60,958 nt of DNA from Alphaproteobacteria bacterium (GCA_018971835.1 JAGWZW010000009.1:1-60958), one strand, 5' to 3'; shown: positions 40,352 to 49,327, counted from the first letter of the stretch. Notes: a model not told the origin generated them from the letters alone. Program-made: numbers and translations.

Positions 40352-42340
40352 GTGTCCGCCTCTGAATCAGCACCTGCCAACGTGACCATCACCCTGCCGG
40401 ACGGCAAGGCGATGACGTTTGCGCGCGGCGTCACGGGGGCCGATGTGGCCGCCGCCATCGGCCCAGGCCTGGCCAAGGCGGCGCTGGCCGTGGAGGTGGA
40501 CGGCCAGCAATGGGATCTTTCCCGTTCCATCGAGCGGGATGCCCGCCTGCGCATTCTCACCCGCAAGGATCCCGAGGCGCTGGAACTGATCCGCCACGAT
40601 GCCGCCCATGTGCTGGCGATGGCGGTACAGGCGCTTTATCCCGGCACCCAGGTCACCATCGGCCCGGCCATCGAGGACGGGTTTTATTACGACTTCGCCC
40701 GCGCGGAGCCGTTCACGCCCGAGGACTTGCCGAAGATCGAAGCCAAGATGCACGAGATCGTAAAGGCCGCGCTGCCGACCCGGCGCGAAGTCTGGCCGCG
40801 CGACCAGGCCATCGCCCATTTCGAGGGGCTAGGCGAGAGCTACAAGGCCGAGCTGATCCGCGCCATTCCCGAAGGCGAGGACGTTTCGATCTATTTCCAC
40901 GGTGACTGGCACGACCTCTGCCGCGGGCCGCACTTCGCCACCACCGCCCCCATCGGCGACGCCTTCAAGCTGACCAAGATCGCCGGCGCCTATTGGCGCG
41001 GCGACGCGAAGAACGCGCAACTCCAGCGCATCTACGGCACCGCCTGGCGCGACAAGAAAGAGCTGGACGAGCATCTCATCCGCCTCGAAGAGGCCGAACG
41101 GCGCGATCACCGCAAGCTCGGCAAGGAGCTGGAGCTTTTCACCTTCTCGCCCGATGTCGGCGCCGGCCTGCCCTTGTGGATGCCCAACGGCATGGTGATC
41201 CGCCAGGAGCTGGAATTCCTGGCGCTGCAGGAAGAGCGCAAGGACGGCTATTTCCGCGTCGCCACGCCGCACATCACCAAGGAGGCGCTGTACTACCGTT
41301 CGCGCCACCTGCCCTATTACGCGGATTCGATGTACTCGCCACTCGATATCGACGGAGAGAACTACTACCTGCGGCCGATGAACTGCCCGCACCATCACCT
41401 GATCTACAATGCGACGCGGCACTCCTATCGCGAGCTGCCGCTGCGCATCGCCGAATACGGGCAGGATTATCGCTACGAGGCCTCCGGCGGGCTTTCGGGG
41501 CTGATGCGCGTGCGCGGCTTCTGCATGAACGACGCGCATATCTACTGCCGCACCGACCAGGCCAAGGACGAGTTCATCCGCGTGATGCGCCTGCATGCGC
41601 GCTACTACGACCTGATGGACATCAAAGACTATTACATGCGCCTGTCGCTGCCGGACCTCGACAAGCTCGACAAATATGTCGACCAGCCGGAGAAGTGGCT
41701 GACCGCGCTCGACATCATCAAGCAGGCGATGAAGGAGTCCGGCTATCCCTATGTCGAGGGCAAGGGCGAGGCGGCGTTCTACGGGCCCAAGATCGATTTC
41801 ATGATCAAGTCGGCCATCGGCACCGAATACACCATCTCGACCAACCAGCTCGACTTCCTGGCCACCCAGACCTTCGAGCTGTCCTACATCGGCGAGGACG
41901 GGGCCGATCACCCGGTCTATGTCATCCACCGGGCGCCGCTGGGCACCCATGAGCGCTTCACGGCCTTCCTGATCGAGCACTACGCCGGCGCCTTTCCGGT
42001 CTGGCTGGCACCGATCCAGGCCCGGGTGATCCCGATCACCGAAAAGGTCGCGGATTACGCCCTTGAGGTGAAAGATCGGTTGTTTCGGGAGCCGGTGGTC
42101 AACGGCACGGGCGGCCTGCGCGTTGATATCGATCTGGCCAGCGAGCGCATGCAGAAGAAGATCCGCGACGCCCAGCTCAAGAAAATCCCGTATATGCTTG
42201 TGGTTGGCGAGCGCGAGGCGGCGGAGGGCAAGGTCGCGGTGCGCCTGCGCTCCGGCAAGGATCTGGGGGCCATGCCGCTGGAGGCCTTTGTCGCCCGGAT
42301 CAAGGCCGAGGCCGAATCCCGGCGGGATGTGGCCGATTAA
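40352..42340 (+). CDS. thrS: Threonyl-tRNA synthetase
   Basis: ThrS charges tRNA-Thr and edits mischarged Ser. The 662 residues contain an N-terminal TGS domain (about 8-70), the editing domain with HDAAHVLAM and DLCRGPHF, the class II catalytic core with motif 2 and the zinc ligands in MNCPHHH near residue 345 (Cys) and later His residues, and an anticodon-binding domain from about 555. It starts at GTG, seven bases after AGGAGA. infC follows, as in most bacteria. Confidence 0.98.
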   Translation: MSASESAPANVTITLPDGKAMTFARGVTGADVAAAIGPGLAKAALAVEVDGQQWDLSRSIERDARLRILTRKDPEALELIRHDAAHVLAMAVQALYPGTQVTIGPAIEDGFYYDFARAEPFTPEDLPKIEAKMHEIVKAALPTRREVWPRDQAIAHFEGLGESYKAELIRAIPEGEDVSIYFHGDWHDLCRGPHFATTAPIGDAFKLTKIAGAYWRGDAKNAQLQRIYGTAWRDKKELDEHLIRLEEAERRDHRKLGKELELFTFSPDVGAGLPLWMPNGMVIRQELEFLALQEERKDGYFRVATPHITKEALYYRSRHLPYYADSMYSPLDIDGENYYLRPMNCPHHHLIYNATRHSYRELPLRIAEYGQDYRYEASGGLSGLMRVRGFCMNDAHIYCRTDQAKDEFIRVMRLHARYYDLMDIKDYYMRLSLPDLDKLDKYVDQPEKWLTALDIIKQAMKESGYPYVEGKGEAAFYGPKIDFMIKSAIGTEYTISTNQLDFLATQTFELSYIGEDGADHPVYVIHRAPLGTHERFTAFLIEHYAGAFPVWLAPIQARVIPITEKVADYALEVKDRLFREPVVNGTGGLRVDIDLASERMQKKIRDAQLKKIPYMLVVGEREAAEGKVAVRLRSGKDLGAMPLEAFVARIKAEAESRRDVAD

Positions 42341-42382
42341 CTCTTGCGAAACCCGCGCTTATTCCTATGCTGCGGCGGACTC

Positions 42383-42400
42383 GGCGGCCTCAGGGCCGCC
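42383..42400 (+). other. GC hairpin in the thrS-infC spacer
   Basis: GGCGGCC and GGCCGCC form a 7-bp stem around TCAG, 43 bases after the thrS stop. No T-tract follows. It could be an attenuator or processing site between thrS and infC. Confidence 0.35.
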
Positions 42401-42465
42401 GGGGACAGCGATCTGCGTTCCAATACGCCGCTCGCCCGTGTTCCAGGAGATTTCAGGCTACGCCA

Positions 42466-42543
42466 ATGAACCGATCGACGTTTCGTGGGCAAGGCTGGCT
42501 CCCGCGAAGCGTGCGCGCGGCCCTTGAAGGGAGAGAGTCATAG
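42466..42543 (+). CDS. Possible 25-codon leader ORF overlapping the infC start
   Basis: An ATG at 42466 opens a frame of 25 codons ([20 protein letters not shown], then EGRES) whose TAG stop at 42541-42543 overlaps the AUA start of infC by two bases. AGGAGA lies 15 bases upstream and CAGG about 8. The peptide is basic and not recognisable. It may couple translation into infC, or be chance; the case rests on the position only. Confidence 0.35.
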   Translation: MNRSTFRGQGWLPRSVRAALEGRES

Positions 42544-43085
42544 TTCCCAGACGTTTTCAAGGACCGGCCCCGGCTCCGGCCAAGGGCGGTCCGCGTGTCA
42601 ACGAAGAAATCTTCGCGCGCACCATCCTGCTCATCGGCGACGACGGACACAAATACGGCGAAATCGGCCTGGACGAGGCCCGCGCCATTGCGGAAGAGCG
42701 GGGCTTCGACCTCGTGGAAGTCTCGCCGGACAATACGCCGCCCGTGGTCAAGCTGATGGACTACGGCAAGTACAAGTACGAGCAGCAGAAGAAGGCCGCC
42801 GAGGCGCGCAAACGGCAGAAGGTCATCGAGATCAAGGAGATCAAGATGCGCCCGACCATCGACGAGCACGATTACGACGTAAAGATGAAAGCCATGCGCC
42901 GCTTCTTCGAGGAAGGCGACAAGGTCAAGGTCACGTTGCGTTTTCGCGGCCGCGAGATGGCGCACCAGAACCTCGGCATGGAACTGCTCACCCGCGTGCA
43001 GAAGGACACCGAAACCTTCGCCAAGCTGGAACAATATCCCAAGATGGAAGGCCGGCAGATGATGATGGTGTTGGCGCCGCGGTAA
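42540..43085 (+). CDS. infC: Translation initiation factor IF-3 with an AUA start codon
   Basis: IF-3 checks start codons on the 30S subunit. The full protein of 181 residues ([18 protein letters not shown]..., the N-domain, the Lys-rich linker [17 protein letters not shown], and the C-domain ending MMMVLAPR) can only be made from a non-standard start. An in-frame TGA lies at 42525, and between it and the N-domain the only near-cognate codon is ATA at 42540, just after GGGAGAGAG. The first standard start, GTG at 42714, would delete the N-domain. AUU/AUC/AUA starts are a known device by which IF-3 limits its own synthesis. Confidence 0.9.
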   Translation: MVPRRFQGPAPAPAKGGPRVNEEIFARTILLIGDDGHKYGEIGLDEARAIAEERGFDLVEVSPDNTPPVVKLMDYGKYKYEQQKKAAEARKRQKVIEIKEIKMRPTIDEHDYDVKMKAMRRFFEEGDKVKVTLRFRGREMAHQNLGMELLTRVQKDTETFAKLEQYPKMEGRQMMMVLAPR

Positions 43086-43091
43086 GACTGC

Positions 43092-43706
43092 TCACCAGAA
43101 ACGTTGCGCGGTGCGCACGGCCGCACCGCCAATATCCTGCAATGGCCCGAGCGGTTGCACCCGGTCGCGATAGTCCTGAATGTTCGGGCGGCCCGAGATG
43201 ACCTTGTAGGCCACGCGCCCGTCCAGCACGAGCAGGACCACTTCCGCCGACCAGCCGTGATTGTAGGTGATGCGGTGGAAGCCCAGCAGGTCGAGCAGCA
43301 CATTGCCCTCGCGCTCCTGATGCAGGCTCGACAGCCGGAACACGTAGGCCATGCAGCGGTCCCGCGCCTCGATGCAGTTTTGCACCGCTGGCGCCAGCGT
43401 ATCGAAATGGATCGAGTCGCGCGGCATGAAGCGTTCGATCACGCCCAGGTAGGACAGGATTTCGACATTCGGCGTGCGGCTGGCATCAAAGCCGATCTGG
43501 TTCAGGTCCGATGCCCGCGTCAGGCCCGGCGTGATTTGATTATAGGCGGCCGTGACCGCCTGGTAGTTTTGGAAGCTCGTGTTCTTGATGTCACTTTCGT
43601 AGGGAAGCAGGCCCAGCCCGCCGCAGCCGACCAGCACCAGCGCAACCGCCAAGCTGGCAACCACGCGGGCATAGCGACGCGGGCCGCCCAAATTACCTTC
43701 ACTCAT
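43092..43706 (-). CDS. Lipoprotein of unknown function
   Basis: The 204-residue precursor has a basic start, a hydrophobic stretch (about 14-28) and the lipobox LVGCGG, so Cys29 or so is lipidated. The mature part reads YNQITPGLTRASDLNQIGFDASRTPNVEIL, a pattern like the OmlA/BamE entry, then two Cys (NCIEARDRCMAYV) and a long beta-rich C-terminal. I do not know the family name. It is convergent with infC. Confidence 0.75.
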   Translation of the reverse strand: MSEGNLGGPRRYARVVASLAVALVLVGCGGLGLLPYESDIKNTSFQNYQAVTAAYNQITPGLTRASDLNQIGFDASRTPNVEILSYLGVIERFMPRDSIHFDTLAPAVQNCIEARDRCMAYVFRLSSLHQEREGNVLLDLLGFHRITYNHGWSAEVVLLVLDGRVAYKVISGRPNIQDYRDRVQPLGPLQDIGGAAVRTAQRFW

Positions 43707-43837
43707 CGAACGCCCCCACCACAACCCAACGCGTTTTCTTAATGAATTGTAAACAGACTATCGAAACTTCGACCTATTGAAAAGCAGCTCGGGCAGTGAT
43801 GGTAACCAAGGATTGCGACTGTTTCTTATCGAGCGCG

Positions 43838-44833
43838 TCAGCGGGTGATGACGCAACTGCAGCATTGCGCCAGTGTCGCGGTATCGCAGTTGCCGCCGGA
43901 CAGCACGATGGCGACATCGCCGCCGCCGGCGTCGATGCGCATGGCCAGCAGCGCAGCCAGGCCCGCCGCGCCGCCCGGCTCCACCACCAGTTTCAGAACG
44001 CGGACGGCATAACTCACCGCACGCGCGAGCTCTTCGTCGTTAACGCTGAACCCCTCACCCAGCAGGCGGCGGGCCAGCGCGAAGGGAATCTGCCCGGGTG
44101 CGGGCGCCATCAGCGCGTCCGCCAGGCTGACGGCTCCCCCAGCTGCTGCAGTAGGGGTACCGGCGATCAGCGAACGCCGCATGCCGTCGAAGCCCTCCGG
44201 CTCAACGCTGTGAACCGTCGCAGGGGGCGCAGCCGCTGACAGGGCCAGGGCGATCCCGCTGACCAGACCGCCGCCGCTGCACGGCACAAGGATGTGACCG
44301 AGACGTGCCCCCAGCGCCGCCGCCTGACGAGCCAGTTCGAGGCCAATGGTCCCCTGCCCGGCCACCACCGCGGCGTCGTCGAACGGCCTGACCAAAGTGG
44401 CCCCACGCTCGGCGCACAGCCCGGTGGCGATGGCCTCGCGGTCATCGCGCTGCCGGTCATAGAAAACGATCTCCGCGCCCAGCGACCGCGTGCCTTCAAG
44501 CTTGGCCGCCGGCGCGTCGGCCGGCATGACGATCACGGCCGGAATGCCCAGCAGCCCTGCGGCTGCCGCCACGCCCTGGGCGTGATTGCCCGATGAGAAC
44601 GCCACCACGCCCGCGCCTCGCCTTGCCTGCGGAATCTGCAGGATGCGATTGAGCGCCCCGCGGAACTTGAACGAGCCCGTGCGCTGCAAGGTTTCCAGCT
44701 TCAACAACACGCGGCCACCGACGCGCGCATTGAGGGCATGGTTTTCGATCAGCGGCGTTTCTCTGGCATAAGGCGCGATCCGCGCCGCCGCTGCTTCGAT
44801 GTCGGCATAAACCGGAATACCGGATGCGCTCAT
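43838..44833 (-). CDS. Threonine dehydratase / serine racemase-like PLP enzyme
   Basis: This 331-residue fold-type II PLP enzyme carries the Lys in TGSFKFRGALN near residue 54, the phosphate loop SGGGL near 180, and the Asn/Ser ring contact FSSGNHAQGVAAAA. The C-terminal end reads VLSGGNCD. It has no regulatory ACT domain, so it is more like catabolic threonine dehydratase, serine racemase or hydroxyaspartate dehydratase than IlvA. The ATG at 44833 follows the family N-terminus. A palindromic repeat lies just upstream. Confidence 0.88.
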   Translation of the reverse strand: MSASGIPVYADIEAAAARIAPYARETPLIENHALNARVGGRVLLKLETLQRTGSFKFRGALNRILQIPQARRGAGVVAFSSGNHAQGVAAAAGLLGIPAVIVMPADAPAAKLEGTRSLGAEIVFYDRQRDDREAIATGLCAERGATLVRPFDDAAVVAGQGTIGLELARQAAALGARLGHILVPCSGGGLVSGIALALSAAAPPATVHSVEPEGFDGMRRSLIAGTPTAAAGGAVSLADALMAPAPGQIPFALARRLLGEGFSVNDEELARAVSYAVRVLKLVVEPGGAAGLAALLAMRIDAGGGDVAIVLSGGNCDTATLAQCCSCVITR

Positions 44834-44862
44834 GGCGCGCTTACCTCTCAATCCCATCTGGG

Positions 44863-44937
44863 CTAGTGTCCCGATTTCGAAATTCGCATAAAGCCCGATA
44901 TCGAGATGAAGCGAATTTCGGAATCGCAGGACACTAG
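44863..44937. repeat. 75-bp palindromic repeat, element A
   Basis: It begins CTAGTGTCC and ends GGACACTAG. Inside, CGAAATTCGC pairs with GCGAATTTCG, and the loop holds CGATATCGAGATGA. Element B 13 bases further on has the same ends and the same centre, so the two are copies of one family. Confidence 0.8.
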
Positions 44938-44950
44938 CAATTCATTGAAT

Positions 44951-45026
44951 CTAGTGTCGTTTTGGTTCCGAAGTTCGTCCGGAGTTCGATATCGAGATGA
45001 CGCGAACTTCGAAACCACGACACTAG
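44951..45026. repeat. 76-bp palindromic repeat, element B
   Basis: It begins CTAGTGTCG and ends CGACACTAG, with CCGAAGTTCG against CGCGAACTTCG inside and the centre CGATATCGAGATGA, identical to that of element A. The arms have changed in step (A has C-G where B has G-C), which keeps pairing. It ends ten bases before the ZnuA-like start codon. Confidence 0.8.
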
Positions 45027-45035
45027 AGCTTTAGC

Positions 45036-45947
45036 ATGCGCAAACGTCGGATTCTCCACGTCCTCGCCTTTGTGATCCTGATCCTGCCGGCAGCGGCGCA
45101 GGCCGCACCGGCCGTACTGGCTACGATCAAGCCGGTCCATTCGCTGGTGGCCGGGGTGATGGAGGGCGTAGGCCAGCCCGAGCTGCTGATCGGCGGCGGG
45201 CTTTCGGAACACAGCTATGCGCTGAAGCCGTCCGACGCCGCCAGGATCGCCGCCGCCAGGGTGGTGTTCTGGATCGGCCCCGATCTGGAGACGACCTTGA
45301 GCGGCCCTCTGGCCAATCTGGCGGGGGGCGCCAGGGTGGTGGCGCTGGAAAACGCGCCCGGGCTGCGCCGCCTCTTCGCGCGGCCGGGCGGGCTGTGGGA
45401 GGGAAAATCGCCCGCCTCCGGCCCCATCAATCCGCATGTCTGGCTCGATCCGAAAAATGCCATTGCCATGACCCGTGCCATTGCGGCGGCCCTGTCCGCG
45501 GCCGATCCGGCCGATGCCGCCCGCTACAGCGCCAATGCCAGGAGCCAGATCGCCCGCCTGACGGCCCTGGATCAGCAACTGGCGCGGCTGCTGGCGCCGG
45601 TGCATGGCCGGCCTTTCATCGTGTTCCACGACGCCTATCCCTATTTCGACACGCGCTACGGCCTCCGCGCCATCGGCGCGGTGACAGTCGAGCCGGACCG
45701 GCCCGTTGGCCCGCGCCGGGTGGCGCAACTGCGCGACGCGCTGAAATCGGGAAAGGCCGTCTGCATCTTTCGCGAGCCGCAATTCGCGCCCGCGCTCATC
45801 ATGGCTCTGGCGGACGGCACCACTGCCCGCGTCGGCGTGCTCGATCCCCTGGGCGCGGACCTGCCGCCCGGGCCGGGCCTTTATCCTGCGCTGATGGAAC
45901 AGATGGCGCGCGCGCTCGTGCAATGCCTTGGCCAGCGGGCGCCATGA
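45036..45947 (+). CDS. Zinc/manganese ABC substrate-binding protein, ZnuA-like
   Basis: The 303-residue periplasmic protein has a signal peptide (1-23) and the cluster A-I fold: IKPVHSLVAGVMEG, LSEHSYALKPS (His ligand near 61), NPHVWLDPKNA (His near 134), FHDAYPYFDTRYG (His near 197) and VLDPLGADL (Asp near 270). The His-rich loop of ZnuA is absent. znuB and znuC are not beside it; an EamA-type exporter follows instead, so it is either an orphan binding protein or uses a distant permease. Confidence 0.85.
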   Translation: MRKRRILHVLAFVILILPAAAQAAPAVLATIKPVHSLVAGVMEGVGQPELLIGGGLSEHSYALKPSDAARIAAARVVFWIGPDLETTLSGPLANLAGGARVVALENAPGLRRLFARPGGLWEGKSPASGPINPHVWLDPKNAIAMTRAIAAALSAADPADAARYSANARSQIARLTALDQQLARLLAPVHGRPFIVFHDAYPYFDTRYGLRAIGAVTVEPDRPVGPRRVAQLRDALKSGKAVCIFREPQFAPALIMALADGTTARVGVLDPLGADLPPGPGLYPALMEQMARALVQCLGQRAP

Positions 45948-45963
45948 GGGGCTGGGCGGCGCG

Positions 45964-46872
45964 ATGAAACATCCCTCCCTGGGAATTGCGCTGAAACTGG
46001 GCGCCACCCTCGCCTTCACGCTGATGTACACCGTCATCAAACTGGCCGGAACCGTGCCGGTGGGCGAAGTCGTGTTCTTCCGCACGTTCTTTGCCCTCGT
46101 CCCGCTCTTTGCGTTGTCGCTGCGCACGGTGGGGCCGCTGAACATCGCCAGAACGAAGCGCCCGTTCATGCACATGGCGCGCGCGCTGGCGGGCGTCAGC
46201 TCGATGTTCCTGAACTTCGCCGCGCTGATGATCCTGCCGCTGGCGGACATCACGGCCTTCGGCTTCGTGATGCCGATCTTCGCGGTGGTGCTGGCAGCGC
46301 TGTTCCTGCACGAACGCGTCGGACGCTACCGCTGGAGCGCAGTGATCGCCGGTTTCATCGGCGTGCTGGTGATGCTCTCGCCGCATGGCGGGCTCGAAGC
46401 CATCGTCATGCACGGGTTCACCTCGGGCGCAGGGATGGCGCTGGGCGGCGCGCTGCTTTCGGCTGTTGTCGTCACGCTCATTCGCCGCATGCACGAAACC
46501 GAGCGCGGCGAAACCATCGTGTTCTATTTCATGACCACCAGCGCGGCCGTGAGCGCGCTCACCATGATCTGGTACCGTGTTCCGCTTTCACCAGAAGCCG
46601 CGACTTGGCTGGTGCTGAGCGGCCTTTTGGGCGGCGTCGGCCAGATCTGCATGACCTTCAGCTACCGCTATGCGGAACCGTCGCTGCTGGCGCCTTTCGA
46701 CTACGTCGCGATGATCTGGGCGGTGGCGCTGGGCTATCTGATCTTCGCGGAAATTCCCGAGCCGCTGGTGATGATCGGAGCCGGAATCGTGATCGCCGCG
46801 GGGCTGTTCATTGTCTGGCGCGAACGGCAGCTCAATCGCGTCATCGCCATCCGCACCGGGCCGGCGCTTTAG
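45964..46872 (+). CDS. DMT-superfamily (EamA) transporter
   Basis: The 302-residue protein has ten hydrophobic helices in two EamA halves. Typical spots are FFRTFFALVPLFALSLR in helix 2 and FGFVMPIFAVVLAALFLHERVG at the end of the first half, mirrored by LLAPFDYVAMIWAVALGYLIFAEIPE in the second. Family members export amino acids or other small metabolites. It starts 16 bases after the ZnuA-like gene, so they may be co-transcribed. It is convergent with the GNAT gene. Confidence 0.88.
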   Translation: MKHPSLGIALKLGATLAFTLMYTVIKLAGTVPVGEVVFFRTFFALVPLFALSLRTVGPLNIARTKRPFMHMARALAGVSSMFLNFAALMILPLADITAFGFVMPIFAVVLAALFLHERVGRYRWSAVIAGFIGVLVMLSPHGGLEAIVMHGFTSGAGMALGGALLSAVVVTLIRRMHETERGETIVFYFMTTSAAVSALTMIWYRVPLSPEAATWLVLSGLLGGVGQICMTFSYRYAEPSLLAPFDYVAMIWAVALGYLIFAEIPEPLVMIGAGIVIAAGLFIVWRERQLNRVIAIRTGPAL

Positions 46873-46880
46873 AAAGCGAG

Positions 46881-47357
46881 CTATAGCCGCTTGCCGTAGA
46901 TCGCCATGCCGTCACCGTCGGAATAGTAATCCGGAATGTCGGCGTGCTGGACGTAGCCGTGCGCCACATAGAAGGCGCGCGCTGGAATGTAATCGTCGCG
47001 CGTGGAGGTGTGGGCGAACAGGTGCGTGCCGCGCAGCGCGCGCACGGCCCGCTCGGTTTCTTCGATCAGCGCCTGGCCGAGGCCGCGACGGCGCGCCGCC
47101 GGATCGACCGCGATCCAGTACAGCTCGTAGCGGTTCTGCGTGCCGGGGATCGGGCCGAAGCAGGTATAGGCGTCCAGCCCGGCCGCACCATCGACGAACA
47201 GGAAGCGGTAATCGGCGCCGGGCAGCCCGGCGCGCGTTTCTTCCACCAGGCTTCTGGCGATTTCGATTTCCTCCGCGCTGAACACGCCGGTCCGCGTGAC
47301 GATGCGGGCGACCGCCTCGGCATCGCTTTCGCGCAGGCCCGAACGGAACTCAATCAT
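46881..47357 (-). CDS. GNAT acetyltransferase, last gene of the aminomutase operon
   Basis: The 158-residue GNAT enzyme has the acetyl-CoA loop RRRGLG in WIAVDPAARRRGLGQALIEE near residue 83, and the late strand SDGDGMAIYGKRL. Its start overlaps the ATP-grasp stop by about eight bases, tying it to the operon. It is much shorter than AblB, the known beta-lysine acetyltransferase, so it is not a plain orthologue. A plausible role is acetylating an amine made by the operon, such as beta-lysine; this is inference. Confidence 0.85.
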   Translation of the reverse strand: MIEFRSGLRESDAEAVARIVTRTGVFSAEEIEIARSLVEETRAGLPGADYRFLFVDGAAGLDAYTCFGPIPGTQNRYELYWIAVDPAARRRGLGQALIEETERAVRALRGTHLFAHTSTRDDYIPARAFYVAHGYVQHADIPDYYSDGDGMAIYGKRL

Positions 47358-48315
47358 CTGTGGCGGCATCGAGGATGCGCGCAATCAGCGCGCCGTAGCC
47401 CAAGCCCGCCTCGGCCGCGGCGGCGCCAAAACCGGCCAGCGGTTCAAGGCAAGGGTTGGGATTGATTTCGAGGATCATCGGCGCGCCCGCTTCGTCGACA
47501 CGGAAATCGACGCGCGCATAGCCCTTGAGGCCGAACAGCGCCCAGCTCTTCAGCGACAGCTCGCGCAGAGCCGCCGCCAGCGCGGGCTCGCGCGCTTCAA
47601 GGCCGAAGACGCGCACGGTGCCGGTGGCGTCCGGCGAGGCCTCGTCCCATTTGGCGGCGTAGCCCACGATCTTCGGGCGCCCGGCCGCCCAATCGACGAA
47701 GCGCATCTCGGCAATGGGCAGCACGCACGGACCGTCAGGCCCTTCGAGCATGGCGATGTTGAACTCGCGACCCTCGACATAGCTTTCCGCAAACCAGCGC
47801 CCGCCAAAGCGGGCTGCCGATGCCGCCGCACGCGCCCGGACGGCGGCGCAGTCGGCGACCACAGCCGCGTCATCGAGGCCGACGGAGGCATCCTCGGTGG
47901 CGGACTTCACGATCATCCGCGCCGCGCCGAGGCCGTCCCAGCGCGGCGGCTCGGCCCAATCCGGGGTCGGCAAACCGCAGGCACGCAAGATGCGCTTGGC
48001 GGCCGGCTTGTCGCCGGTCAGCGCGATGGCGGCAGCCGGGCTGCCGGTATAGCGCAGGCCCAGTTGCTCGAGCAGCGCCGGCGCGACACAGGCCGCCAGC
48101 CCATTGCCGCCCACGCTCTCGACCAGGTTGAACACGACATCGGCCTGCGCCGTCACGGCCTTCAGCGCGGCCGGATCGGGCACGAAAGCCGCGCGCGCCG
48201 CGCGGTGGCTGTTCGCCGCCAGCGCCTTGAGGACCGCCTCGGCGGTGACAAGCGTGTCCAGCTCGTCCGGCGGCGCGTCCGGCGCAACGTCCGAATGGAG
48301 AACCAGAACCCGCAT
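47350..48315 (-). CDS. ATP-grasp ligase, D-Ala-D-Ala ligase-like (second)
   Basis: The 321-residue protein has the ATP-grasp layout of Ddl ligases: N-terminal RVLVLHSD, DVVFNLVES near residue 62, the small ATP-grasp region FAESYVEGREFNIAMLEG near 185, DFRVDEAG, and the metal/ATP loop ILEINPNPCLEP near 290. It differs from cell-wall Ddl, which ends in a NTxPG loop and sits in the division cluster. It starts 3 bases after the first ATP-grasp gene. It probably joins a carboxylate to an amine with ATP. Confidence 0.88.
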   Translation of the reverse strand: MRVLVLHSDVAPDAPPDELDTLVTAEAVLKALAANSHRAARAAFVPDPAALKAVTAQADVVFNLVESVGGNGLAACVAPALLEQLGLRYTGSPAAAIALTGDKPAAKRILRACGLPTPDWAEPPRWDGLGAARMIVKSATEDASVGLDDAAVVADCAAVRARAAASAARFGGRWFAESYVEGREFNIAMLEGPDGPCVLPIAEMRFVDWAAGRPKIVGYAAKWDEASPDATGTVRVFGLEAREPALAAALRELSLKSWALFGLKGYARVDFRVDEAGAPMILEINPNPCLEPLAGFGAAAAEAGLGYGALIARILDAATDD

Positions 48316-48318
48316 GAC

Positions 48319-49323
48319 TTACGCCGCTTCGCGCTGCGCCTTCAGTTCGGGGTGGCGCGCCAGGAAGGATTCCAGGAACCGGCCGATCAGCGCGCGGTAG
48401 GACAGCCCCGCCCGCTCGGCGATGAAGCAGAGATCAGAATAGCCCGGCCTCATACCCGCCAGCGGATTGACCTCGATGAAGTGCGGCTTGCCGGCCCCAT
48501 CGCAGCGGACATCCACCCGCCCGCCGTCGCGGCAGCGCAACGCCCGCCAGGCTGCCAGCGCCACTTCGCCGGCCGCTGCGGCCTCGGCGGGCGGCGCGGG
48601 CCGGATATCGACCTTGTCCTCCCAGCCGGTTTCCTTGTTCTCGTAGCCGTAGCCCGCGCCGACATAAGCCGCCTTGGGCACGATCTCCGAAACGCCCAGC
48701 ACCTCTGCCGCCTCGCCCGTGCCGAGGATGCCGACGGTGAACTCGCGGCCCGAAAGGAAAGTTTCGACCAGCACGGGCTGGCGGAACTGCGCCAGCAATT
48801 CGCCCGCCACGCGCTTCAGTGCCGCGCGGTTCACCACCTTCGATTTCGCGCCCACGCCCTTGCCGGAGCCCTCGGCCACCGGCTTGAGAAACAGCGGGAA
48901 CGGCAGCGTGACCGCGTCCGCATCCTCGATGCGCTCGATCACCGCGAAATCCGCGGTGGGCACGCCGAAACTTTTGACCACCCGCTTGGCCATCGCCTTG
49001 TCGAGCGACAGCGACAGCGTCAGCGGATCGGAGAAGAGGTAGGGAATGTCGTAGGCTTCCAGCAGCGCCGGCACCTGCGCCTCGCGCGCCACGCCCTTCA
49101 GCCCCTCGCAGATGTTGAACACGGCATCCCAGCGCTCGCCCGCCGCCAGCTTCTCCGCCAACGCACGGACATGGCCGATGCGCACCGGCTCGTGGCCGAG
49201 GCTCGCCAGCGCCTCGAAGATGGAGGCGATGGTGATCTCGGCGTCGAACTCGGCGGTTTCCTCTTCGCCGTAACCGAGCGCCAGATAGTCGGCCCTAAGA
49301 TCGTAGGTCACGCCGATGCGCAT
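48319..49323 (-). CDS. ATP-grasp ligase, D-Ala-D-Ala ligase-like (first)
   Basis: The 334-residue protein begins MRIGVTYDLRADY and has DAVFNICEGLKG near residue 70, KPVAEGSGKGV near 150 (ATP loop), VETFLSGREFTVGILG, DVRCDGAG, and IEVNPLAGMRPGYSDL near 290. It is related to, but clearly distinct from, the second ATP-grasp. Its ATG comes 4 bases after the aminomutase stop, with GGAG across the stop codon. Two ligases suggest a product with two amide bonds, or two alternative substrates. Confidence 0.88.
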   Translation of the reverse strand: MRIGVTYDLRADYLALGYGEEETAEFDAEITIASIFEALASLGHEPVRIGHVRALAEKLAAGERWDAVFNICEGLKGVAREAQVPALLEAYDIPYLFSDPLTLSLSLDKAMAKRVVKSFGVPTADFAVIERIEDADAVTLPFPLFLKPVAEGSGKGVGAKSKVVNRAALKRVAGELLAQFRQPVLVETFLSGREFTVGILGTGEAAEVLGVSEIVPKAAYVGAGYGYENKETGWEDKVDIRPAPPAEAAAAGEVALAAWRALRCRDGGRVDVRCDGAGKPHFIEVNPLAGMRPGYSDLCFIAERAGLSYRALIGRFLESFLARHPELKAQREAA

Positions 49324-49327
49324 GGCC

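Noticed and set aside
40829..41980. 383-codon minus-strand frame opposite thrS
   Set aside because: Shadow of the catalytic domain of threonyl-tRNA synthetase.
42714..43085. infC read from GTG at 42714
   Set aside because: It would delete the conserved N-domain of IF-3; the AUA start at 42540 keeps the whole protein.
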